A stretch of DNA of 64,000 nucleotides from Piscibacillus salipiscarius JCM 13188 (GCF_001311865.1 NZ_BBCD01000004.1:101832-165831); one strand, 5' to 3'. Numbered from the stretch's first letter, positions 28,614 through 36,598 are shown. The notes: a model not told the origin generated them from the letters alone. Numbers and translations are program-made.

Positions 28614-29594
28614 CTAAGAACCGATCGCTTCTTTTGATAACGCCTGACGCACCCAGCGGTTATTCTCGTAAGCTACTTCTCTTAGGCGTAAGCGTTCTTT
28701 TGATCTTGGACCTTTATTTTTAATTATTCGTTTAAACTCATCCCAATCAGGCTGCTGATAAACCCAGCGCTCTTCTTTTTCATCGTAGTGTACCGTCTCA
28801 TCTGGCACCGTTAATCCTAGTGAAAAGACCCGTGGTAAATACTTATCTAAGAAAGCCTGGCGCAGCTCCTCATTATTACTTTTACGAATCTTGTATTTAA
28901 TCATAATGTCCTGCTTTGATGATCCTGTTGTATCAGCTGATGCCGGGCCGAAAAACATGAGTAGTGAAGGCCACCAGCGATTGAGTGACTCTTGTAAAAT
29001 AGCACGCTGATGCTCTGTTCCTTCTGCTAAAGCCATAATAATCGCCTCACCATGCTGCGCGTGAAAAACTTCCTCTTGGCAAATCCGCTGAAGTGCTCGT
29101 TGGTACGGGCCGTATGAAGCATCTAGCATATTCGTTTGAGATATAATCGCTGCTCCATCCACTAACCAGCCAACCATGCCGGCATCTGCCCATGTTTTCG
29201 TTGGCATGTGAAAGACATTATGAAACTTTAAATCTCCTGATAATAGATCTTCCATAAGGTCTTTACGTGTCTTGCCATAAGGCTTCATGAGATCCTCTGC
29301 GACACGAAGCAGTAACTGTCCGTGTCCCATTTCATCCTGCACCTTTGCCATAATGCCTAGCTTCCGCTTCATCGTAGGAGCTTTAGGTGTCCACTCTTTC
29401 TCTGGAAGCGCTCCCATAATTTCGCTAATGCCATGCATGGATATCAGTTTAATTAAAGCAACACGGTATTCCTCTGGCATCCAGTCATCCGCTTCAATCT
29501 TCTCCCCCGCTTCAATTCGTTCCATAAAGCGATCATACTTCTCTTGATCATCACGCGGACCATCTGTTGGACCATACTCAATGTAATGATACAT
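28614..29594 (-). CDS. paaA: Phenylacetyl-CoA epoxidase catalytic subunit PaaA
   Basis: 326 residues, unbroken. The carboxylate-bridged diiron ligands lie in two ExxH helices: QDEMGHGQLLLR and ICQEEVFHAQHG. It inserts oxygen into the aromatic ring of phenylacetyl-CoA to give the 1,2-epoxide. It is the first gene of the operon, with a SigA-type promoter and an inverted-repeat operator upstream and divergent paaX. No PaaE reductase gene follows paaD in this window. Confidence 0.92.
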   Translation of the reverse strand: MYHYIEYGPTDGPRDDQEKYDRFMERIEAGEKIEADDWMPEEYRVALIKLISMHGISEIMGALPEKEWTPKAPTMKRKLGIMAKVQDEMGHGQLLLRVAEDLMKPYGKTRKDLMEDLLSGDLKFHNVFHMPTKTWADAGMVGWLVDGAAIISQTNMLDASYGPYQRALQRICQEEVFHAQHGEAIIMALAEGTEHQRAILQESLNRWWPSLLMFFGPASADTTGSSKQDIMIKYKIRKSNNEELRQAFLDKYLPRVFSLGLTVPDETVHYDEKEERWVYQQPDWDEFKRIIKNKGPRSKERLRLREVAYENNRWVRQALSKEAIGS

Positions 29595-29612
29595 ATAGTC
29601 ACCTCATATCAT

Positions 29613-29657
29613 ACGTTTATTTAACGTAATCGTATCAAATCGTTATACATTATTCAA
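29613..29657 (-). promoter_or_regulatory. paaA promoter with overlapping operator palindrome
   Basis: On the minus strand, -35 TTGAAT (29652-29657), 17-base spacer, -10 TACGAT (29629-29634). Directly downstream, over the expected transcription start, is the inverted repeat ACGTT-TATTT-AACGT (29613-29627 as read on the top strand). Other palindromes in the paaA-paaX gap are CTTTAGTCACTAAAG (29688-29702) and GTTTA-TAG-TAAAC near 29770. These are candidate PaaX sites. Confidence 0.55.
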
Positions 29658-29825
29658 TAAGATTTTTTAATTTTCAAACATTTAATTCTTTAGTCACTAA
29701 AGTTTATGTTGTCATAACATGTGTCATTCGTGCATTTCTTTAAAATAAATGCGTGAATAATTTATTTGTTTATAGTAAACTAGTCTCAAATTGATACAAA
29801 TGAAGAACGGAAAGGATCATCAGAA

Positions 29826-30647
29826 ATGGACAAACAGTTTAACACACGGTCTATGATTTTTACGTTATATGGAGACTATGTCCGCCATTACGGGAGCGTG
29901 ATCTGGATCGGTAGTTTAATAAAATTATTAAAAGAATTCGGGCACAATGAACAGGCCGTGCGCGCAGCTATCTCTCGTATGAGTAAGCAGGGGTGGGTAA
30001 AATCTGAGAAACGTGGTAATCGAAGCTACTATTCTTTAACTGAACAAGGAAAAGCACGCATGGAAGAGGCCTCAAAACGCATCTATAAATTCGAGTCCCA
30101 AAAGTGGGATGGATACTGGCGTATGCTAGTCTATAATATCCCAGAAAATAAACGCAGTTTGAGAGACGAACTTCGTAAAGAGCTTGTTTGGAGTGGATTT
30201 GGAAATCTATCAAATAGCTGCTGGATTACCCCTAACCCACTTGATGAACAAATACATAGGTTAGTTGATAAGTATGAGATTGCGGATTACATTACCTATT
30301 TCAAATCGACGTATGAAGGTATGAGCACACCGCAGAGCTTAGTCGATAAATGTTGGGACCTAGAGGATGTCAATCAAAAGTATTCTGATTTCATTAAGGA
30401 ATATAGCGAGAAGTATTATATTGATAAAAACTTAATCGAAAAAGGTGCGATCAGTGACGGGGCATGCTTCGTAAAGTGCGCTTCTCTCGTTCACCAATAC
30501 CGGAAATTCTTATTCATTGACCCAGATTTGCCTGAGGAATTACTTCCTAATCAATGGTTAGGAAATTCAGCCGCGACATTGTTTAATGACTATCATGATT
30601 TGCTTCAGCCTCGTGCGACTCAGTTTTTTGAAAGTGTGTTTGAATAG
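29826..30647 (+). CDS. paaX: PaaX-type transcriptional regulator
   Basis: 273 residues behind GGAAAGG. The N-terminal winged helix (MIFTLYGDYVRHYG, VRAAISRMSKQGWV) and the PaaX-like C-domain (WRMLVYNIPENKR, HQYRKFLFIDPDLPEELLP) are clear. PaaX represses paa genes and is released by phenylacetyl-CoA. It is divergent from paaA with a 231-bp shared control region. The 3' side carries a repeat array and a terminator. Confidence 0.9.
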   Translation: MDKQFNTRSMIFTLYGDYVRHYGSVIWIGSLIKLLKEFGHNEQAVRAAISRMSKQGWVKSEKRGNRSYYSLTEQGKARMEEASKRIYKFESQKWDGYWRMLVYNIPENKRSLRDELRKELVWSGFGNLSNSCWITPNPLDEQIHRLVDKYEIADYITYFKSTYEGMSTPQSLVDKCWDLEDVNQKYSDFIKEYSEKYYIDKNLIEKGAISDGACFVKCASLVHQYRKFLFIDPDLPEELLPNQWLGNSAATLFNDYHDLLQPRATQFFESVFE

Positions 30648-30721
30648 AACTGTCGTTTAGCGGTGCTCGATTATCGTTTCGGGAACCAAGAATATAGTTT
30701 AATAAATCTCGTCTCGTAATT

Positions 30722-30832
30722 AGATAATAAAATGAAAAAATAGATAATAAAACTTCGATTTTAGATAATAAATATTAAAATCAGATAATAAACTACCGAT
30801 TCTGGATAATAAAAACAAAATTTAGATAATAA
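30722..30832. repeat. Six-unit, 20-21-bp-phased direct repeat array (core AGATAATAA)
   Basis: Cores start at 30722, 30742, 30763, 30783, 30804 and 30824 (steps 20, 21, 20, 21, 20). Five are AGATAATAA and one is GGATAATAA; bases between them vary freely. It lies between the convergent ends of paaX and the PaaY-like gene and directly before the terminator. Confidence 0.9.
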
Positions 30833-30836
30833 CCAT

Positions 30837-30865
30837 AAAGCCCAACCACTCAAGGTTGGGCTTTT
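30837..30865. terminator. Bidirectional terminator between paaX and the PaaY-like gene
   Basis: AAAGCCCAACC, loop ACTCAA, GGTTGGGCTTTT: an 11-bp stem with A and T runs on its sides. Confidence 0.9.
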
Positions 30866-30868
30866 ACC

Positions 30869-31395
30869 TTACTTAATTCTTTCAAATACTTCTGGGTCTT
30901 GAAACTCACGACCCTTATTGGCATAAGTATTAATCGTCTCTTCAATCATTTCTAGATCCTGATCGGTTAGATCACGCACAACTTTACCTGGTGAACCGAG
31001 CACGAGTGATCGTGGTGGAATAACCTTGCCAGATGGAACCAAACTGTTCGCACCGATAATAGAATACTCACCTATCTCAGCTCCATCTAAAACAGTTGCT
31101 CCCATACCTACAAGTACACCTTTTTTAAGTGTACAGCCATGCACAATGGCGTGTGACCAATGGAAACCTCATCCTCCATGGTTAATGGAAACTGTTCGTA
31201 TAAATGGCACATCGAGTTCTCCTGAATATTACAACGCTTGCCAATTCGAATGGGGCCCTCATCACCGCGGATGGTAACGTTGAACCACACACTGGAACCT
31301 TCGCCTATTTCAACATCTCCAATAATCTTAGCATCATCTGCGATAAACACTGAGTTGTGAATTCGTGGGGACTGGTCTTTGTAACGATAAATCAT
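30869..31395 (-). CDS. Gamma-carbonic-anhydrase-like / PaaY-like hexapeptide protein
   Basis: The N-terminal frame (MIYRYKDQSPRIHNSVFIADDAK, split here after the first residues) and the C-terminal frame (HGCTLKKGVLVGMGATVLDGA) join near 31140 with one indel; repaired length ~175 residues. Left-handed beta-helix repeats such as AKIIGDVEIG, and metal-binding His near CHLYEQ and IGH. Being next to paaX favours a PaaY thioesterase role, but general gamma-CA homologues look the same. Confidence 0.75.
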
Positions 31396-31514
31396 TTTAC
31401 CCCTCCCGTTTAGTTTCTATTTTTAATATAACATAAATTAAATAATGCGTTTTAAAAGCATAATATCTGTAACCTTTAAACCCATCAATCGACTAAACTA
31501 CTGGAGGGATTCCA

Positions 31515-31850
31515 ATGAAACGATTATGGCTTATAATCGCAACCACCTTCTTGATGGCCTGCCACCAGTACCCTGGTGAGGGTTATGAAGGTGCCTTAAC
31601 CGTAAATCAAGTCCTTGAGTTAAACCCCGATGCTAAATATTTTGAATTTAATAACCGAGTATACACAAAGGTGAACTGGGCTAAGGATCTTCAGTTAACT
31701 AAATGTGAACAAATTGGAGAAATCGAAAAGGGTATGTCAAATCATTTACCAATTGGTACTAAAATTTTCGCCCCCAAAGAGAGGCGTGATCTTTTAATAG
31801 TAGAACAAAATGGAGTGCAACATTACTACCTGGTTGCTTATGGAGAGTAA
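31515..31850 (+). CDS. Small lipoprotein of unknown function
   Basis: 111 residues behind GGAGGG. The signal ends with the lipobox FLMAC, followed by a soluble domain (VNQVLELNPDAKYFEF, TKIFAPKERRD). I do not recognise the family. Confidence 0.65.
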   Translation: MKRLWLIIATTFLMACHQYPGEGYEGALTVNQVLELNPDAKYFEFNNRVYTKVNWAKDLQLTKCEQIGEIEKGMSNHLPIGTKIFAPKERRDLLIVEQNGVQHYYLVAYGE

Positions 31851-31958
31851 TTATATAGATATGAATCAACATTACATAAGAAGTCCCATTAAAACAATCC
31901 AATGTAACTGCACTAAAGAAAATTAGCCCTACCTTATTGCATATCTAAAATTTTATGT

Positions 31959-31978
31959 TATAGTTTCCTAAAGGAAAC
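31959..31978 (+). promoter_or_regulatory. MntR-type operator 1 upstream of the ZIP gene
   Basis: Palindrome GTTTCCTAAAGGAAAC (31963-31978), close to the Bacillus MntR box (TTTGCCTTAAGGCAAA type). It overlaps the -10 TATAGT of a promoter with -35 TTGCAT at 31937 and a 16-base spacer, the position expected for repression. Confidence 0.65.
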
Positions 31979-32080
31979 ATTCGGTCTCAAATGAAACTTT
32001 TATGTAAATATAAGCACGCTTTTTAAATAATAGGCATATCATTAAATTAGATTTTGCAGTTACTTTTTTTTAGTCAAAAA

Positions 32081-32096
32081 GTTTCCTAAAGGAAAC
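32081..32096 (+). promoter_or_regulatory. MntR-type operator 2 upstream of the ZIP gene
   Basis: An identical GTTTCCTAAAGGAAAC, 118 bp after the first copy and 45 bases before the ZIP start codon. Confidence 0.65.
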
Positions 32097-32141
32097 ATAT
32101 TGTCCACCATGAAAGTGTAATTAGAACAGGAGGAACCAACT

Positions 32142-32941
32142 ATGACAGAGAACTTATTACTTGCTTTTGGGCTAACATTGATGGCGGGGCTTGCAACAGG
32201 TATCGGCAGCCTGCTTGCATTCTTAACCACCACCACAAACACGAAGTTTTATCATTCACACTTGGATTTTCTGCCGGGGTGATGATTTACGTATCGATGA
32301 TTGAAATATTTTTTAAGGCTCAAGAATCACTAGTAGCTGCGATGGGAGAAGTCCAGGGTAACTGGCTAACAGTTGCAGGATTTTTCGGAGGAATCTTACT
32401 GATTGCTCTAATTGACCATTCTATCCCGAAACAAGGAAATCCACATGAATTGAAGAAAGTTGAAGATATGAATAAAGAACCAAAAGACCCTGCCTTACTT
32501 AAAATGGGGACTTTCACAGCTATTGCGATTGCAATTCACAACTTTCCTGAGGGGATTGCGACATTCACTTCTGCTTTGCAAGACCCTGCGCTAGGACTTG
32601 CGATTGCTGTAGCAATTGCGATTCATAATATTCCCGAGGGAATCGCTGTCTCCGTTCCCGTTTATTACGCAACTGGCAGTCGTAAAAAAGCCTTTAAATT
32701 ATCGTTTTTATCTGGCTTATCAGAACCAATCGGAGCATTAGTTGCGTTTTTAATTTTGATGCCGTATTTAAATGACATTATGTTCGGGATTATTTTTGCT
32801 GGAGTCGCAGGGATTATGGTGTTTATTTCTCTTGATGAACTACTTCCAGCCGCTAAAAAGTATGACGAAACTCATGTATCAATTTACGGAGTCATTAGTG
32901 GAATGGCTATTATGGCCTTAAGTATTTTATTATTTATTTAA
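32142..32941 (+). CDS. zupT: ZIP family metal transporter (ZupT-like)
   Basis: Start at 32142 behind CAGGAGGAA. One T is missing near 32247; repair joins SLLAFLTTTTN to LSFTLGFSAGVMIYVSM. Repaired length ~267 residues with about 8 membrane helices. The metal-site motifs HNFPEG and HNIPEG are both present (IAIHNFPEGIA, IAIHNIPEGIA). It takes up divalent metals such as Zn or Mn. Two MntR boxes upstream and mntR downstream point to manganese or iron. Confidence 0.85.
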
Positions 32942-32998
32942 AAACTTGTCCGTTTAATCTAAAATAAAGATAAAGAGATCGTTAAAGGAGGAAGCTGT

Positions 32999-33412
32999 TT
33001 GGCTACAACACCCAACATGGAGGATTACTTAGAGATTATCTATTTGATGTTTGAAGAAAAAGGCTACGCACGCGCAACCGATATAGCAGAACACCTAGAT
33101 GTCCTACCTTCCTCTGTGACTAAAATGATGAAACGATTGGATCGTCAAGGTCTTGGCGTTTATGAAAAATATCGCGGATTTGTCTTAACGTCAAAAGGCA
33201 AAAAATAGCTAAAGACATCGTGGATAAACACCAGACTCTTGAAGATTTTTTCCGTGTGTTTGAAATAGATTCTGAAAATATTTACGAAGAAGTAGAAGGG
33301 ATTGAGCATCATATCGGAAAAGAAAACGACCTTCTGCATTTCATCGCTCATTCGCTTTTTCGAGGATCACCCAGAGATTAAAAACAATATTTCAAATATC
33401 GCGAGGATTTAG
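32999..33412 (+). CDS. mntR: DtxR/MntR-family metalloregulator
   Basis: TTG start at 32999 behind AAAGGAGGAAG. The winged helix ([28 protein letters not shown]) and dimer region VEGIEHHIG follow B. subtilis MntR closely. Two frame breaks (near 33205 and 33340) are needed to reach EDHPEIKNN and the stop at 33410-33412; repaired length ~138 residues. It probably binds Mn and represses the upstream ZIP gene through the two boxes, and itself if cotranscribed. Confidence 0.85.
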
Positions 33413-33422
33413 ATGATTGATT

Positions 33423-33583
33423 GGACTATCACCATGGATGCCAACAACTCATGGTGAGCTTTATAAAAAACACGAGGTGAATTTGTCGACCTAGGACCAG
33501 CTTATGAAGGTGCAAAAATTGGTTTAGCCGTTCCAGCTTATATGGATGTCAAGTCTCTTAAAGACTTTGAACCTGCGGAATAA
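33423..33583 (+). pseudogene. Relic of a glycine betaine-binding protein (OpuAC-like C-terminus)
   Basis: Only about 53 codons remain. WMPTTHGELYKKH is followed, one frame over, by VDLGPAYEGAKIGLAVPAYM and a stop at 33581. These are the last residues of OpuAC-type compatible-solute receptors. There is no start and no N-terminal part, because mntR occupies the upstream sequence. It is a true remnant, not only an indel. Confidence 0.7.
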
Positions 33584-33601
33584 TTAAGTAGTTTCTATAT
33601 T

Positions 33602-33641
33602 AAAAACTCCTCTTTTTACGAAACGGAAAGAGGAGTTTTTT
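33602..33641. terminator. Bidirectional terminator
   Basis: AAAACTCCTCTTT / AAAGAGGAGTTTTTT stem with a short loop, between the opuAC relic and the convergent DUF3231 gene. Confidence 0.85.
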
Positions 33642-33645
33642 ATAT

Positions 33646-34207
33646 TTATCGATTTTTAGAAGGCGCACCTGGTGGATGGTAAAAAGGCGGAACCTTTAAC
33701 CAGCCACGTTTTCGCATTAAACTTTTTGCCTTCATACCTAACGATAATTTATCAATATGAAACTTTAAAAACATAAGGCCAACATCCGTCCTCACACTTT
33801 GACTTGCAGAGCCACTACATAAATTACTCGCATATACAAAATTAATACTGAGGGTATTCATAATTTCATTCTCCGTCATTCTAGCACCCTCTGGCACAGC
33901 TTCTGGTTCTGATTTCGGTTTATGTTCAGGAGCTGCAGGAAGTGTAACTCCCTCATCAATCATAAAGCTTCGCAGTTCTTTTTTATGAGAGTTAGCTACT
34001 TTCAAAGCTTCATTCACAAAGTCAACAACTTCTTTATTTTTGTCATGTTTAAACTAATTTCTTCATAAACAATAATACTTTCAACGAACGCAAGGTAAGT
34101 CCAGCATGCCATGCTTCGCCTACATGTATATCTTCTTTTTCACCATCTGTTAAACTCTTTAACGTGTGTAAGGAGGCTTCAATCCATTTCGGAAAATTAT
34201 TTCCCAC
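33646..34207 (-). CDS. DUF3231 family protein
   Basis: Likely GTG start at 34207 (MGNNFPKWIEASLHTLKS) behind AGAGGTG. At least one frame break near 34050-34090 separates EAWHAGLT from the part starting ALKVANSHKKELR. Repaired length ~186 residues. The sequence LPAAPEHKPKSEPEAVPEG and the helical remainder fit DUF3231, a ferritin-like family of Bacillales of unknown role, sometimes linked to spores. Confidence 0.65.
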
Positions 34208-34273
34208 CTACGTTCACCTCTACTCAAATTTAGTTAAAATTATTTTTTACTAAATGAGTAGAAATATTCTTCC

Positions 34274-34351
34274 TTAAGTAAAACGTGTGACAAGCGCTAC
34301 TAAAATCAATAAAATTAAGCCGATATAGATCAGGGTTTTCATACGATCCAC
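34274..34351 (-). CDS. 25-residue single-helix membrane peptide
   Basis: GTG at 34351 behind AAAGGAGAAG, or ATG at 34342. The product is MDRMKT followed by one hydrophobic helix (LIYIGLILLILVALV) and TRFT. Good ribosome site and composition, but no known family. Confidence 0.4.
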   Translation of the reverse strand: MDRMKTLIYIGLILLILVALVTRFT

Positions 34352-34402
34352 TCTGAACTTCTCCTTTTTTTATTAGCATGCGCTACGTCACTCTAGATTA
34401 TG

Positions 34403-34879
34403 TTACTGAGTAAAGTTTTCTGGCATAACTACTGCCACAACTGATCCTGAAGCGACTTTTTCTTCCCCAGCAAAAACATCAATATCCGTTTTAAATTTAT
34501 GTTCCCGAACTTCTTCAACTTTTCCCACAGCTTTTAAGACCTTTCCTTGAGGTGTTGGTTTTGTGAATTTAATTTCTAAAGAAGCTGTCACAAACCTTGG
34601 AGCATCCACTCCGTCACCTGGTTCATTCCCCTTTTTGCGATGAAGTGCTAATGAAGCTGAACCTGTCCCGTGGCAGTCCATGAGAGATGCAAGAAACCCT
34701 CCATAGACAAACCCAGGAATAGCCGTGTATTTCTTATCAGGCTCATAATATGTAACGGTCTGATCTCCTTCCCAGCCAGTTCTAAATTGATGCCCTTCTT
34801 CATTTAGCCGTCCACACCCGTAGCAATGAGCAAAACTGTTCGGGTAATCATCTTGAATCGCATGTTTAATATGTGTCAC
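34403..34879 (-). CDS. PaaI-family hotdog thioesterase
   Basis: 158 residues with the hotdog-fold segment GFVYGGFLASLMDCHGTGSA (given as GGFLASLMDCHG) and VTASLEIKFTKPTPQG. An N-terminal CYGCG motif resembles the zinc-like Cys pair of some members. It hydrolyses an acyl-CoA of unknown type. It lies outside the paa operon, so a link to phenylacetate is not shown. Confidence 0.75.
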   Translation of the reverse strand: MTHIKHAIQDDYPNSFAHCYGCGRLNEEGHQFRTGWEGDQTVTYYEPDKKYTAIPGFVYGGFLASLMDCHGTGSASLALHRKKGNEPGDGVDAPRFVTASLEIKFTKPTPQGKVLKAVGKVEEVREHKFKTDIDVFAGEEKVASGSVVAVVMPENFTQ

Positions 34880-35001
34880 CTGAATCCACCTCTGTTTTTT
34901 AAATTTTTCTATAATTTTAGATTATCATACATCGTATAGCTGTGCATGAGGTCTTGAGATTAGGTCAAAATACAATTAAGACAGCTTAAGGAGCCTTATT
35001 T

Positions 35002-35727
35002 ATGGATGAAACTTTAAAAGAAACATTGATTGTACTTGGAAGAATTATAACGATCTTGCCACTTTTATTATTGGTCACGATTTTTATGGGGAAAAGAGCA
35101 ATAGGTGAGCTCCCTATATTTGATTTTTTAATTGTCATTTCACTCGGCTCTTTAGTAGGTGCGGATATAGCTGACCCATCCATTGAACATTTATACACAG
35201 TCGTTGCACTAATCGCAATTGCTATGTTGCAAAGGTTAGTAGCTAAACTCAAAATAATGAACCGAAAAATTGGCCGCTACCTAACTTTTGAACCTACCGT
35301 AGTAGTCCAAGACGGCAAGCTGTTAAATCAAAATCTAAAACGCATTCGCTACTCAATTGATAACATCCTTCAGCTGCTAAGAGAAAAAAACGTGTTTGAC
35401 CTAAATGATGTCCAAACAGCCATCATCGAATCTGATGGAAGTTTAAGTGTGTTATTAAAACCATCAAAAAGGCCCATTACAATTGAAGATATGCAGCTTG
35501 ATGGAGGCCAGCCTAGCATATCATTACCTGTCGTTATGGAAGGGGAAATTTACACAAGTATTTTAAAATCATTTAGTTTGAATGAAACGTGGTTAAAAGA
35601 AGAACTGGCTAAGCGTGGTATTTTAGATGTACAGGAAGTTTTTTATGCCGCTATTAACTATGATTTAGAACTTCACATTTCTCTTAAAAACGAGAAAGGA
35701 TTATATGTTCCAAGGTTTTATCATTAG
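35002..35727 (+). CDS. DUF421 (YetF/YrbG-like) membrane protein
   Basis: 241 residues: three N-terminal membrane helices, with GKRAIGELPIFDFLIVISLGS as the family mark (FMGKRAIGEL), then a cytoplasmic domain with the repeated DGxL and YAAINYDLELH elements. Members are found in spore and stress regulons, but the function is unsettled. A 21-bp repeat array follows its stop. Confidence 0.85.
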   Translation: MDETLKETLIVLGRIITILPLLLLVTIFMGKRAIGELPIFDFLIVISLGSLVGADIADPSIEHLYTVVALIAIAMLQRLVAKLKIMNRKIGRYLTFEPTVVVQDGKLLNQNLKRIRYSIDNILQLLREKNVFDLNDVQTAIIESDGSLSVLLKPSKRPITIEDMQLDGGQPSISLPVVMEGEIYTSILKSFSLNETWLKEELAKRGILDVQEVFYAAINYDLELHISLKNEKGLYVPRFYH

Positions 35728-35775
35728 ACCCTAAAGATTTTATGATTTTAGCTACAACTTCAATAAAAATAAAAT

Positions 35776-35914
35776 TTATGGGACATCAGAAACCTTTTAT
35801 GAGACATTTGTAAACGAAATGCGGAATCGATTTTTGTCGAAAAGGGGCATTAGACTTAATTTATAAGACATTAAAGCCGATTTATAGGACATTTCGGCAA
35901 ATATATGAGACATT
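35776..35914. repeat. Seven-position, exactly 21-bp-phased repeat array (core TTATRRGACATT)
   Basis: The G of GACAT falls at 35782, 35803, 35867, 35888 and 35909, and a diverged GGCAT at 35846; the phase also predicts a unit at ~35825 that has decayed. All steps are 21 bp or a multiple. Cores read TTATGGGACAT, TTATGAGACAT, TTATAAGACAT, TTATAGGACAT, ATATGAGACAT. It lies between convergent genes and stops against the terminator at 35926. Confidence 0.88.
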
Positions 35915-35925
35915 GCATTAGAAAA

Positions 35926-35956
35926 AGCTTTTGCACCCAACATAGGCGCAAAAGCT
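35926..35956 (-). terminator. Terminator of the DUF899-like gene
   Basis: Stem AGCTTTTGC / GCAAAAGCT with a 13-base loop; on the minus strand a TTTTTC tail follows. Confidence 0.75.
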
Positions 35957-35964
35957 CACAGAAA

Positions 35965-36543
35965 TTAATATGCCTTTTTCGGCGCCCACTGACTTTCCTC
36001 TTCTGGTAGTAAATCTATGAATGACCACATACCACAGAATGAATCTCCTGGGCCGAATGGAGCTGATGAGTATTGATAAATCTGACCATCTTCGTCTTTT
36101 TTCAGAATGGATACGCCAGGCTGAGGTGCACCATCTGAAGTTTCAAAACCTAATGCTTGTTTGAATTTAGATTGTGCAGTAGAAACTAGTTTAAATCGCC
36201 ACTTACGCTGATCCGCAAATTCAGCCATGACATCAGGTTCGTCGGATGAAGCCAAAACAACCGGCGCCACGCTTTCTAAATGGTGAAGGATTCCATTGAT
36301 TTCATCCGCCCAAAGCATACAATAATTACAAGACTTACCCATATTCTGAATAACATATAACGTGTCAGCATCACCAAATAGCTTATCGACCGTCACTTTG
36401 TTACCTTCCCTGTCCAGTAACTCATAATTATCAATGACCACTTTTCCCTCTTGCTTCATCAGCTCAAATAATTCCTTCTTTTTAGCAGCCAACTCTTCGT
36501 GAAGACTATTAATCCTCTGTTCTAAAGTACCCGCATCAGACAT
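35965..36543 (-). CDS. DUF899 thioredoxin-like protein
   Basis: The ATG at 36543 is better spaced from AGGAGG than the one at 36549. About 192 residues with a thioredoxin-like fold: YVIQNMGKSCNYCMLWADE has the CxxC pair, and PFGPGDSFCGMWSF is typical of DUF899. The N-terminal ~40 residues form a coiled coil. Probably a redox protein; the partner is unknown. Confidence 0.8.
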   Translation of the reverse strand: MSDAGTLEQRINSLHEELAAKKKELFELMKQEGKVVIDNYELLDREGNKVTVDKLFGDADTLYVIQNMGKSCNYCMLWADEINGILHHLESVAPVVLASSDEPDVMAEFADQRKWRFKLVSTAQSKFKQALGFETSDGAPQPGVSILKKDEDGQIYQYSSAPFGPGDSFCGMWSFIDLLPEEESQWAPKKAY

Positions 36544-36598
36544 TCCCATACCTCCTAAAATATTTGTTATGTTTTAATTCTACAAAGATATGGAAAAA

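Noticed and set aside
30722..30832. Phased repeats as a CRISPR array
   Set aside because: Units are only 9-15 bp with ~11-bp variable gaps, there are no cas genes, and four loci have different cores.
33646..34207. DUF3231 gene as a true short protein ending at its internal start
   Set aside because: The upstream frame encodes the missing family N-terminus behind a good ribosome site, so a break is more likely.
35776..35914. Phased repeats as small genes with seven-residue periods
   Set aside because: Stop codons and 20-bp steps break every long frame, and no ribosome sites precede them.
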